Shown here piece after piece: positions 1 to 7,269 of a stretch of DNA of 64,000 nucleotides. The translations under genes and the position numbers were made by a program. The notes under the pieces were generated by a model. The model was not told the origin of the DNA and ran no database searches. It was given only the letters and a program-made list of their open reading frames with translations. The DNA is from Pseudomonas putida. Lineage in GTDB: Bacteria; Pseudomonadota; Gammaproteobacteria; Pseudomonadales; Pseudomonadaceae. Location: contig NZ_JANHLE010000023.1 in the NCBI RefSeq assembly GCF_028682475.1, positions 32,812 to 96,811 on the forward strand, given 5' to 3'. The stretch's first letter is position 1; the number at the start of each line of letters is the position of its first letter.

Positions 1-590
1 GTAGAGCAGGGCGTTGCTGGATAGTAGGCGTAGGAAGAATCGGCAATGGCGATCAGTCCAATCCATCATCGGCGCAACAGAAAACCTCCTAACTACCGGA
101 TTCTTTGGGTTTACCAGGTTTTCTGCGTGTGTCGTCTGCATCTAAACTCTTCTCATTTGCTACTGTTTGCCACCGTGTTTGCATTTTTCGAAGGCGGCGT
201 ATGCCGAACACATTCGCATCGTGCAAAAGGGCGTCACAGTTTATCAGGAAAGCCAGGCGTTCGACCGTCAGACAAGGGCCATGGTAGTTTTGTGCCTGGG
301 GCAATCCGCTCTCGTGTGCGCTTCAGCGACAAGGGAGGCGATCAAGGACGTCCAATATGCCATGCCTCTGATCGCGAACAGCACGTGCCACGCAAGCCTG
401 TATCGTTTGAGGCTGCCTTCATCTAGACTGGAGGTTCTATGCGGAGATTACCGATGCAACTAATGATAAGATAAGTAGCATTACACCTGCACCTTCGGCT
501 ATTAATCGAGGCTTGTGAGCTTGAGCGCGACATTCGCAAATGTAAGCTGAAAAATACTAATGCAGCACGGATTGAATTTAGGGTTTTTTT
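1..590. other. AT-richer region without an intact gene
   Basis: Nearly 600 bases before the glycosyltransferase gene hold no open frame I can defend. Short overlapping frames occur on the plus strand between about 46 and 463. One looks like a hydrophobic signal-peptide core (about 150-190), and a different frame continues with a plausible signal-peptidase site (AYA/EH, about 203-220) and a charged stretch. This could be a small secreted-protein gene broken by a frameshift, or chance. The region is richer in A and T than the rest of the window, which often marks the edge of a polysaccharide locus. No promoter is clear enough to call. Confidence 0.4.
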
Positions 591-1481
591 ATGTCTGCTC
601 AACGTCACGATGTTTCTGACACACCGTTGGTGACAGTCATCATCGCTTCTTATAATCACGCGCGTTATATAGAAAAAAGCGTAAGTAGTGTCATCAACCA
701 AACTTATTCCAACATCGAGTTGCTGGTTATCGACGATGGTTCGACGGATGAGAGCCCGGCGATTTTGAAGCAGCTCCAGGAAAAGCATGGTTTCGATTTA
801 CGCTTTCAGGCCAACAAGGGCCTGGCGGCTACGCTTAATGATGCGATTGGGCGTGCAAGGGGCGAGTTAATTGTCCCGTTCGGCTCCGACGACATCATGG
901 TTGCCCATCGTATCGCCACGCAAGTGGAGTACATGAAGGGTAAACCTGAAGTGGGTATTTGTTCGGCCAATATCGAAACCATTGACCAGGATGGTCGGGT
1001 TATGGGCCCGCGTGAGCAGCGTAAGCGAAATCTGCCCTTTCGCCGTCTGGATTTTGACGATCTTTTTCTAGACCGCAAGCCCGGGCCAATGGCTGCGACA
1101 TTGATGCTGCGACGCGAAGCCCTGGATAAAGTCGGTGGCTTTAATGCGAATATTCGGCTGGAGGACGTCTATATCGAGTTGGCGATTGCGCGTGCCGGTT
1201 ACTTTATCGACGTGCTTGGCGAGGTGCTGGCGCAATACCGTGATCACCCCACAAACACCTTCAAGAACGGCCGGTTCATGGTGGACAACGTACTGAAAAC
1301 GTACGAGGTGTTCCGTGATCACCCGCAATACGAGAAGGTGTGCATGAACTTCCGCAACTCCATGGTGCTCAAGTACGCCAACCGTGACAAGGCGTTGACT
1401 CGGGAAATCCTGGCGGAAATCCCGGTCAAGTACTGGAACAAGAAAACCTTGCGCGGTATCTGGAGGCTGATCAGCTCTTGA
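591..1481 (+). CDS. Family 2 glycosyltransferase
   Basis: A 296-residue GT-A fold glycosyltransferase of family 2, expected to move a sugar from a nucleotide-sugar donor to a polysaccharide or lipid-linked acceptor at the cytoplasmic face of the membrane. The N-terminus has the usual VTVIIASYN strand (about residues 14-22), the nucleotide-binding DDGS at 48-51, a GSDD metal site at 98-101 (in place of DXD), and a LED motif near 190 at the catalytic-base position. There is no membrane segment. The start ATG has TTAGGG upstream, separated by a T run. The gene converges on the O-antigen-ligase-like gene and their ends overlap by 11 bases, which suggests both belong to the edge of a surface-polysaccharide locus. 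Acceptor and sugar are unknown. Confidence 0.88.
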   Translation: MSAQRHDVSDTPLVTVIIASYNHARYIEKSVSSVINQTYSNIELLVIDDGSTDESPAILKQLQEKHGFDLRFQANKGLAATLNDAIGRARGELIVPFGSDDIMVAHRIATQVEYMKGKPEVGICSANIETIDQDGRVMGPREQRKRNLPFRRLDFDDLFLDRKPGPMAATLMLRREALDKVGGFNANIRLEDVYIELAIARAGYFIDVLGEVLAQYRDHPTNTFKNGRFMVDNVLKTYEVFRDHPQYEKVCMNFRNSMVLKYANRDKALTREILAEIPVKYWNKKTLRGIWRLISS

Positions 1482-2673
1482 CTGCTCGGCTACGCGTCCA
1501 GTAGATCAGCGATTGGCCGTAGATCAGGGCCAGTGGTATCCAGATCAGGAACCAATGCTCTTTGGGGCGTGACATGAAGGCACTGCCTTCGGTCAGGCCC
1601 GCAGCAAAGCCGAAGATAAGCCAGGTCGCCGCGAGTGTGACAGCAGCTTGCTTGCGGTAGACCCAGCTGAAGTACATCGCAAGGCCATACAGCGTCATCC
1701 ACAACACCAACCCCAGGATGCCGCCCGCGTACAACACGCCCAATTCAATGTTGTGTGGATCGGCGAGTGTTCTGCCCATGCCCGGAATGATCACCGTCAT
1801 GGGGGAGTCGTAGCCATGGCCCAGCCATGGATATTCACTGATCTGGCGCAACGACTCCATCCAGATGGCGGGACGGTAAGACACCCCGCGTTGGGTGATG
1901 GCTTCGGGATGAATCAGCGCAAGACTGATAATGCCAAGCGCTACCACCCCTATGGCAATCAGGCTGCGCCGCCGGTCGCCGACGATCATCAGCCACCCCA
2001 GGGCCGCCGCCAATCCCACCAATGGCGTACGTGAGCCGGTTGCGATGATCGCTACGCCGAGGAGCGCCAGGCAGATAATCGGCAGCGGGCTCAACGCGCT
2101 ACGGGCCTGGAACCATGATCCCAGCCAGAAAGCGGCGAAAGCACCGAATACATGGGCGGTGAGCAAGGGGTTGTAGAGCGCGCCGTAACCGGTCAAACGG
2201 TTATCAGGTTCGGGCAGTTTGAAGAACATGAAGTAGATCAGCGACAGGCCTGCCGCCAATGCGGCGAAGATGGCCGCCAGACGCGTGCACTGTTCCAGTT
2301 GCGCAGGGGTGCGCAGGGCGATGATGCCCGCAGATAACAGCAGCATTGCGATGTATAGCGGTCGTTTGACCAAACTGCCTGCTGAGTTTTCCGTGTCAGA
2401 CCAGACAATGCTCAGGAGGGTGTATGCACTGAAGGCCAGGAAGGCCAGAAACAGTGGGTTGCTGGTCAGGGGTTTGAGTAATCGCGGCTGCAGGATCAAA
2501 GCCAGGAGGGTGGGGACGGCCAGGAAAATGTAAAAGAGCTTGTGGTACATCGCTCGTTCGCCAGCCCAGAACATCCCTGTGAGGATGACCAGCCAGCCTA
2601 TCGGCAACAGGTAGCTATTGATCATGTTCCCCAGGCGTTGGGCCTTGGTCTCTATCGGTACATCAATTGACAT
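1471..2673 (-). CDS. O-antigen ligase / Wzy-like membrane protein
   Basis: A 400-residue integral membrane protein with about ten to twelve hydrophobic segments and a large periplasmic loop (about residues 270-330) carrying HGYDSP and DPHNIELGVLYAGG, the pattern of the Wzy_C / O-antigen ligase family. Members join polysaccharide to lipid A-core or polymerise O-units on the periplasmic side of the inner membrane; sequence alone rarely separates ligase (WaaL) from polymerase (Wzy). The ATG start at 2673 has only a weak ribosome site (GCGAG). It converges with the glycosyltransferase gene, with overlapping 3' ends. The likely role is in lipopolysaccharide or exopolysaccharide assembly; the substrate is not predictable. 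Confidence 0.82.
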   Translation of the reverse strand: MSIDVPIETKAQRLGNMINSYLLPIGWLVILTGMFWAGERAMYHKLFYIFLAVPTLLALILQPRLLKPLTSNPLFLAFLAFSAYTLLSIVWSDTENSAGSLVKRPLYIAMLLLSAGIIALRTPAQLEQCTRLAAIFAALAAGLSLIYFMFFKLPEPDNRLTGYGALYNPLLTAHVFGAFAAFWLGSWFQARSALSPLPIICLALLGVAIIATGSRTPLVGLAAALGWLMIVGDRRRSLIAIGVVALGIISLALIHPEAITQRGVSYRPAIWMESLRQISEYPWLGHGYDSPMTVIIPGMGRTLADPHNIELGVLYAGGILGLVLWMTLYGLAMYFSWVYRKQAAVTLAATWLIFGFAAGLTEGSAFMSRPKEHWFLIWIPLALIYGQSLIYWTRSRAVKS

Positions 2674-2860
2674 CTCGCGTGCTCATCCTAATCAATGCCA
2701 TATTTATATGCCCTGTGCGGTATTAATGCTGAAACCCTTTAGCCCCTCGAAAGATTGCCTCCTTGCTGAATAAGGGCTGCACAGCAGCCCGTGGCCACAG
2801 TTCAAACGGCTGAAGAATTAGGGACAAGGGCTGGCAGGAAAATAGCATCAATCCATCGCT

Positions 2861-2882
2861 GCTGCCACGCTGGCGTGGCAGC
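2861..2882. terminator. Perfect hairpin downstream of the TauE gene
   Basis: GCTGCCACGC (2861-2870) is followed after two bases by its exact complement GCGTGGCAGC (2873-2882). The hairpin lies just past the stop of the minus-strand TauE gene. There is no T run, so it is either a weak terminator, an mRNA-stabilising stem, or a degenerate REP-like element. Confidence 0.4.
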
Positions 2883-2915
2883 GGGCCTACAGCGTTGGCG
2901 GTTGGCTGCGAGGCT

Positions 2916-3701
2916 TCAGAACGCCAATTTATAACCGATCATCAGCAGCATGCCAGCCAGGCACGGGCGCAGGACGCTGTCGGAAATGCGTCCGGTCAGG
3001 TGGCTGCCCAGATAGATGCCTGGCAGCGAACCCAGCAGCAGGTAACCCAGCAGTGACCAGTCCATGTTGCCCATGCTGGCGTGGCCCAGGCCGGCGACTA
3101 GAGTCAGGGGCACCGCGTGGGCGATCTCGGTGCCGACCAGGCGGCGGGTGACCAGGTAGGGGTAGAGCAGGAACAGCGCCACCGTACCCAGGGCGCCAGC
3201 CCCGATGGAGGTCAGCGAGACCATGACGCCGAGGATGACGCCGGTGACCACGGTCAGCAGGTTGAGGCTGGTGCCGCTCAGGTGATAGCGGTCGCCCGCG
3301 TGTTTGCTGGCGAATGCTTGCAGTTTGCTTTTGAACAGAATGGCCAGGGCAGTGAGTACCAGCACTACGGCCAGGCCTTGCTTGATCACCGCGTTAGCGG
3401 CCTGGGTGTCTGCATTCAGGGTACTGAGGAACCACAGGGTTGCCGCGGCGGCAGGGACGCTGCCCAGGGTCAACCAGCCGGTGATTTTCCAGTCGATGTT
3501 TTTGTTTTTGCTGTGGACCCAGACGCCGCTGGCCTTGGTAATGGCGGCGTACAACAGATCGGTGCCCACTGCGGTGGCCGGGCTGATGCCGAACCAGAGC
3601 AGGATCGGGGTCATCAATGAACCGCCGCCGACGCCGGTCATGCCGACGATGAAACCTACGATGAGGCCTGCAATGGTGAAGCCGAATGAACCTACATCCA
3701 T
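2916..3701 (-). CDS. TauE/SafE family sulfite/organosulfonate exporter
   Basis: A 261-residue polytopic inner-membrane protein of the TauE/SafE (DUF81) family, with about eight helices arranged as two similar halves. The family signature appears as GMTGVGGGSLMTP near residues 20-33 and again, weaker, as SIGAGALGTVALFLLYP around 165-180. Characterised members export sulfite, sulfoacetate or related sulfur anions; many others have no known substrate. The ATG at 3701 is preceded by AGGT at a short but workable distance. It stands alone, without sulfur genes beside it, so the substrate stays open. Family membership is clear from the repeated glycine motif; function is by analogy. Confidence 0.85.
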   Translation of the reverse strand: MDVGSFGFTIAGLIVGFIVGMTGVGGGSLMTPILLWFGISPATAVGTDLLYAAITKASGVWVHSKNKNIDWKITGWLTLGSVPAAAATLWFLSTLNADTQAANAVIKQGLAVVLVLTALAILFKSKLQAFASKHAGDRYHLSGTSLNLLTVVTGVILGVMVSLTSIGAGALGTVALFLLYPYLVTRRLVGTEIAHAVPLTLVAGLGHASMGNMDWSLLGYLLLGSLPGIYLGSHLTGRISDSVLRPCLAGMLLMIGYKLAF

Positions 3702-3868
3702 AATTTACCTGAACGCTCAACGTGCCCGTGATCGGATGGCAGCCAGCATAAAGGTTTTTTTATAGCGAAATAGACTAGTTCGTTATTAGGTTATAACTGG
3801 AGCCTCGAGGGCAAGCCCGATGGGCGCGAGCCTGCCCCGCGATGTTTCGCTGAGTTATCTGGATGGAT

Positions 3869-4204
3869 TCACGCTTGTGGCGTTGCGCGTTCTGCACATT
3901 GTTTGGCGTCCAGTTGCCGTTCCTCCATCCCGTCGAGCAATGCGTCAATCAGTGCCTTGGCCATTTCGACCGAGTGCTGGGTGGACCAGGCAAAACCGCG
4001 GCCCGGCTCTTTGGTGTATTGCACGGCCTGGGGGATAGTTGAGCTGGCGCATTTGAGGTAGAGCGAGGCATGTACTAGGGCGTCTTCAGCGCTAACACCG
4101 GCACGGACGCTGAACAGGGGAGGATGCTCCGGGCAGCTGTCGACGCTGGTTTCGACAGTCTCGCCGAGGCGCATGTACGGTGGGTCGGGGACTAGTTTTT
4201 TCAT
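3869..4204 (-). CDS. Small DUF3077-like conserved Pseudomonas protein
   Basis: A 111-residue cytoplasmic protein with no signal peptide or membrane segment. The middle part (FSVRAGVSAEDALVHASLYL) and the following AMKALID-type helix resemble the DUF3077 family, which is common in Pseudomonas and has no known function. I chose ATG at 4204 because CGGAG lies six bases before it; the in-frame TTG two codons upstream would overlap that ribosome site. It is monocistronic, and a long non-coding region lies upstream. Function unknown. Confidence 0.72.
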   Translation of the reverse strand: MKKLVPDPPYMRLGETVETSVDSCPEHPPLFSVRAGVSAEDALVHASLYLKCASSTIPQAVQYTKEPGRGFAWSTQHSVEMAKALIDALLDGMEERQLDAKQCAERATPQA

Positions 4205-4525
4205 GGACAACTCCGAGTGTTAAAGGGGCTGCCACGCTTTTGTCGCCAAACAAAATGGTGGCAGCTGTACGCAGGTTGGCGAACCGGAACACTCGGAAAC
4301 CCGGCAGGGCCGAAACCCTCCCGCGCACAGCCGCCATAATACGCGACGACTAACAGGGTATTGCATGAGTGATTACCCGGGTCGCCAAACCCGATCACTG
4401 AAAATTCAATGACCGAACGAGCCTAGTGTGAAGACCTTCCCCGGGCAAGCAACTGAGGCCGACAGACTGCGTAGGATAGGTCCTAGGACCAAGCGCTGGC
4501 TAGTCAGTGTAATCTGATTTGCCCG

Positions 4526-4550
4526 GTGGGAGCGGGCTTGCCCCGCGATG
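4526..4550. repeat. REP element (single)
   Basis: The sequence GGTGGGAGCGGGCTTGCCCCGCGATG is the REP core found in at least six other places in this window (46197, 56978, 58206, 60959 and their inverted partners). This copy is unpaired. The palindromic CGGGCTTGCCCCG part forms the stem. Confidence 0.8.
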
Positions 4551-4599
4551 AGGCCCTCGGATTTGTGGGCATATCCATTCGCGGCGGTGGCGCTGAATC

Positions 4600-4890
4600 A
4601 CCTTTCCGCCCTTACGGCGGGTTACTTTGGCAAACGCCCCAAAGTAACGCAAAGGGCTCGCCCCACCAGGGGCCCTACGCTGCGCTTCGGGTCCCTTCGC
4701 TCCGGTGCCGCTACGGGGCATTGCGAGCTACGAGTTGCAAGCAACTCTACGCTTCGCAACTTCGGCTATCGCCGAAGGCGCTGCGCGCTAGCCCCTCCAC
4801 GACACCTCCACTCAGCCCTACTGGTTAACGGGGCGGGTGGATCAAGATCAAAAGCAGATCAAAAGCAGATCAAGATCAAAGGCACAATTC
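4600..4890. repeat. Structured long repeat, copy A
   Basis: This stretch matches, in the opposite orientation, the block at 41935-42175. Shared features in order are CCTTCCGCCCTTACGGCGG-like start, a TACTTT...AAAGTA stem (4623-4647 here), GGCCCTACGCTGCGCT, GGGTCCCTTCGCT, CTACG repeats, TTCGGCTA...GCCGAAGG, and CTCAGCC near the end. The many short inverted repeats suggest a folded RNA or DNA structure. After it comes a short purine-rich direct repeat (4840-4881). I take it as a dispersed non-coding repeat family. Confidence 0.65.
4840..4881. repeat. Short GATCAA-type tandem repeat
   Basis: GATCAAAAGCA and close variants (GATCAAG) are repeated about four times in 42 bases, immediately after structured repeat A and before the end of the XRE-cupin regulator gene. 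Copy B of the structured repeat is followed by a weaker GAAGATCAAGTGC trace at the same relative place, so the run may be part of the repeat unit. Confidence 0.6.
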
Positions 4891-4917
4891 GCTTCGCTCT
4901 TGCTTTGCGCGCGGCCT

Positions 4918-5538
4918 TCACCGATCTGTCATCACCACCATCACCTGTGCATCGCCCCCATCCTCACTCTCCGACAGGTAGATGTGCCCGACATTGCTGT
5001 TGAAGTAAGCGGTTTCCTGCGCGCCAATACTCACCGCTTCGCCCGTTTCAAACTCGATCCGCACCCGACCACTGAGCACCAGGGCAAACTCCTGCCCGGG
5101 GTGACGAATGAACTCATCGAACTGCTGTCGCTCACGGGCAATGATCCGCGCAAACATCGGTGTCATCAGGCGCTCGGGAAACTCGCCGGCAATCAGGTGA
5201 TAGTCATAGGTTCCGGTGCTGTAACCCGGCACGGTAGGTAGTGAGTGGACGACCACGGTGGTAGATGCCGGTGCATCTTTCATTTCCGATGAGCGAAACA
5301 GCTGGGCGATGTCGACATTTAGCGCGCGCGCCGCGGCAGCCAGTTTTTCGTAGCTCACCGATACCTGTGCCAGCTCCATTTTCGACAAGGTCGAGACCGG
5401 TACCCCGGAACGTTCCGACAACTGCTTGAGGGTCAGTTGCTGACTCTTGCGCACACTGCGCAGTCGGGCGCCGACTTCGGTGCGGTCGATCGGGGACTGC
5501 ACGCCAGGGCGGTCGGCAGCAGGGGAGCGGTCACTCAT
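4918..5538 (-). CDS. XRE-family regulator with C-terminal cupin domain
   Basis: A 206-residue transcriptional regulator. Residues about 22-78 form a helix-turn-helix of the XRE/Cro type (LKQLSERSGVPVSTLSKMELAQ), and about 115-200 form a small cupin sensor (HPGQEFALVLSGRVRIEFETGE). PuuR-like members of this architecture control amine or amino-acid catabolism, the cupin binding the inducer. The gene is divergent from the DauA-like flavoprotein gene and separated by 127 bases that hold a direct repeat, so it most likely controls that gene and itself. ATG at 5538 is preferred; the preceding TTG codon is a second possible start. The cupin looks complete. Confidence 0.9.
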   Translation of the reverse strand: MSDRSPAADRPGVQSPIDRTEVGARLRSVRKSQQLTLKQLSERSGVPVSTLSKMELAQVSVSYEKLAAAARALNVDIAQLFRSSEMKDAPASTTVVVHSLPTVPGYSTGTYDYHLIAGEFPERLMTPMFARIIARERQQFDEFIRHPGQEFALVLSGRVRIEFETGEAVSIGAQETAYFNSNVGHIYLSESEDGGDAQVMVVMTDR

Positions 5539-5599
5539 CAAGGATCTCGGTCAGGTAGTACGGACAGGCATCTTAACGTGGCTGCTTGCGTATTCCGAA

Positions 5600-5624
5600 A
5601 TTCTCATATATTAGAATTCTCATA
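5600..5624. promoter_or_regulatory. Direct-repeat operator between regulator and flavoprotein
   Basis: ATTCTCATA occurs at 5600-5608 and again at 5616-5624, a 16-base period, in the AT-rich gap between the divergent XRE-cupin and flavoprotein genes. A TATATT that could serve as a -10 lies between the copies. This is the natural candidate for the binding site of the XRE-cupin protein; the assignment is inference. Confidence 0.5.
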
Positions 5625-5665
5625 AGTGATAATTTCCGATTCCCCCATCAGGCAATGGCAAGGTT

Positions 5666-6796
5666 ATGACGCAAATTTTCGACAGCGTGATCATTGGTGC
5701 CGGTATTGCGGGTGCTTCCCTGGGATACCGACTGGCCGGCCAGCAGCGTGTGCTGTTGCTGGAGCGTGAAGCGCAGCCCGGCTACCACGCAACCGGGCGC
5801 TCGGCGGCGATGTTCATGGAGGCTTATGGCACTCCGCAGATCCAGGCCTTGACCCGGGCTAGCCGGGCTTTCTACGAATCACCCCCGAGCGGATTCTGCG
5901 AGCATCGATTGCTTGAGCCGCGAGGCTGTCTGTATGTCGCCAGCCTCGAACAGCAGGAGCTGCTGGCCAGCAGTTATGCGCAGAACCTGGCCAATGGCAC
6001 CGAAGTGCGCCTGCTCGACCCCGAGGCTGCTGTGGCGATGGTGCCGAGCCTGAGGGGCGATGCCATTGCTGGCGCGTTTCATGAGCCAGGTGCCATGGAC
6101 CTCGATGTACACGCTTTGCACCAGGGCTTCCTGCGTGGCTTTCGGCAGGCGGGCGGCGAGCTGCGTTGCAATGCCGAGCTGATTGAGGGGGCCTTTGCCG
6201 AAGGTCTCTGGCACCTGCACCTGGCCGACGGCAGTGTGGTGCAGGCGCGTCAATTGGTTAATGCGGCGGGCGCCTGGGCAGATCGGGTTGCTGCAGTTTG
6301 TGGCGTGTCGCCCGTGGGCCTGCAACCCTGCCGGCGCAGCGCTTTTACCTTCGAAGGTCCGCAAGACCAGGCATTTGCGCAGTGGCCGGCAGTGATTGGG
6401 GTGGATGAGAGTTTTTATTTCAAACCCGACGCCGGGCAGTTGCTCGGCTCACCGGCCAATGCCGATCCGGTCGAACCTCAGGATGTGATGCCTGAAGAGC
6501 TGGACGTGGCGACCGGCATCTACAACATCGAAGCGCTGACCACGCTGACGATCCGTCGCCCCAGTCATACCTGGGCCGGGCTGCGTTCATTCGTCGCCGA
6601 TGGCGATCTGGTCATTGGCCGTGAACCGAACAATCCCGCGTTTTTCTGGCTGGCTGCCCAGGGAGGCTATGGCATCCAGTCGGCGGCCGGTGTCTCGCAA
6701 CTGGCCTGTGCATTGCTGCTGGACCAGGCACTTCCCGCTTCCTTGCACCGCGAAGGTGTCGAGCCGCAACGCTTGTCACCGGCGCGTTTTCGTTAA
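5666..6796 (+). CDS. DauA-like FAD-dependent amino-acid/amine dehydrogenase
   Basis: A 376-residue flavoprotein of the DAO family, with the FAD-binding GAGIAG at residues 11-16. It resembles P. aeruginosa D-arginine dehydrogenase DauA along its whole length (EREAQPGYH.TGRSAA, DESFY.KPDAG.LLGSPANADPVE, AGLRSFVADGDLV, AAQGGYGIQ). DauA oxidises D-amino acids to imino acids. The Tyr, Arg and Tyr residues that hold the substrate carboxylate appear kept (Tyr54, Arg in CRRSAF, Tyr in ESFYF, Arg in GLRSF), but the positions matching DauA His48 and Glu87, which contact the arginine side chain, are Met49 and Cys88. The substrate is therefore probably not D-arginine. A Rid-family gene follows 19 bases later, and a permease gene after that. 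Confidence 0.87.
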   Translation: MTQIFDSVIIGAGIAGASLGYRLAGQQRVLLLEREAQPGYHATGRSAAMFMEAYGTPQIQALTRASRAFYESPPSGFCEHRLLEPRGCLYVASLEQQELLASSYAQNLANGTEVRLLDPEAAVAMVPSLRGDAIAGAFHEPGAMDLDVHALHQGFLRGFRQAGGELRCNAELIEGAFAEGLWHLHLADGSVVQARQLVNAAGAWADRVAAVCGVSPVGLQPCRRSAFTFEGPQDQAFAQWPAVIGVDESFYFKPDAGQLLGSPANADPVEPQDVMPEELDVATGIYNIEALTTLTIRRPSHTWAGLRSFVADGDLVIGREPNNPAFFWLAAQGGYGIQSAAGVSQLACALLLDQALPASLHREGVEPQRLSPARFR

Positions 6797-6815
6797 TCCC
6801 TCAAAGGACATTGCC

Positions 6816-7193
6816 ATGAGCTCGACTATCCAGCGTATTCCCAGCCACCTGCCGTTTCCGTTTTCCAAGGCGGTCAAGGTCGGGGGCTTTTTGTTTCTCT
6901 CCGGCCAAGTGCCAATGAGCACCACAGGCGAGGTGGTGCGTGGTGATATCCAGACCCAGACTCAGGCGACCCTGGAACGTATCGGCGAAACCCTGGCCGA
7001 GTGTGGCGCAGGGTTCGAACAGGTGGTCAAGGTCACGGTGTGGCTGTCTGACATGGCGCATTTCGCCGGTTTCAACGAGGTCTACAAAACCTTCTTCGCC
7101 CACGGCTATCCGGTGCGCTCGACCGTGAGCGCCGGGCTTGCGCTGGGTGTGGATGTGGAGATCGAAGTGCAGGCCTGGATCGGTCACGACTGA
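6816..7193 (+). CDS. Rid (YjgF/YER057c/UK114) family protein
   Basis: A 125-residue Rid-family protein, usually a trimer that hydrolyses reactive enamine/imine intermediates to keto acids. The typical start (FSKAVKVGGFLFLSGQVP) and end (VDVEIEVQAW) are present. The segment that in true RidA reads VARLP, with the catalytic arginine, reads SAGLA here, so the arginine seems lost as in the Rid4-7 subgroups; imine deaminase activity cannot be assumed. ATG at 6816 has AAAGGA upstream, and the gene lies directly behind the flavoprotein gene, whose product would make imines. An operon is likely. Confidence 0.88.
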   Translation: MSSTIQRIPSHLPFPFSKAVKVGGFLFLSGQVPMSTTGEVVRGDIQTQTQATLERIGETLAECGAGFEQVVKVTVWLSDMAHFAGFNEVYKTFFAHGYPVRSTVSAGLALGVDVEIEVQAWIGHD

Positions 7194-7269
7194 GGTCGCA
7201 CACGCCTGCGCGCTACTGGGTAAAAACAACAAGGCCTGACCAGGGCCATAGATGCCAGAGGGTTGGAAC

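Larger units (their letters stand above)
4205..4917. other. Long intergenic region with a REP and a structured repeat
   Basis: About 700 bases without a defensible gene. It holds the promoter side of the DUF3077-like gene (4205-4420), one REP at 4526-4550, and a long structured repeat (4600-4890). Several open frames cross the repeat on both strands, but they are made of REP and repeat sequence and differ between the two copies, so I treat them as non-coding. Confidence 0.6.

Noticed and set aside
4840..4881. Possible CRISPR-like short repeats
   Set aside because: The units are about 11 bases, without spacers of even length, and no cas genes are near.
4526..5003. Short open frames in both strands through the structured repeat, some starting MGAGLPRD
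   Set aside because: The MGAGLPRD starts are translated REP sequence, and the frames are not conserved between repeat copies A and B.
5666..6796. Naming the flavoprotein DauA (D-arginine dehydrogenase)
   Set aside because: The two side-chain contacts for arginine are replaced, so the overall likeness does not justify the specific name.
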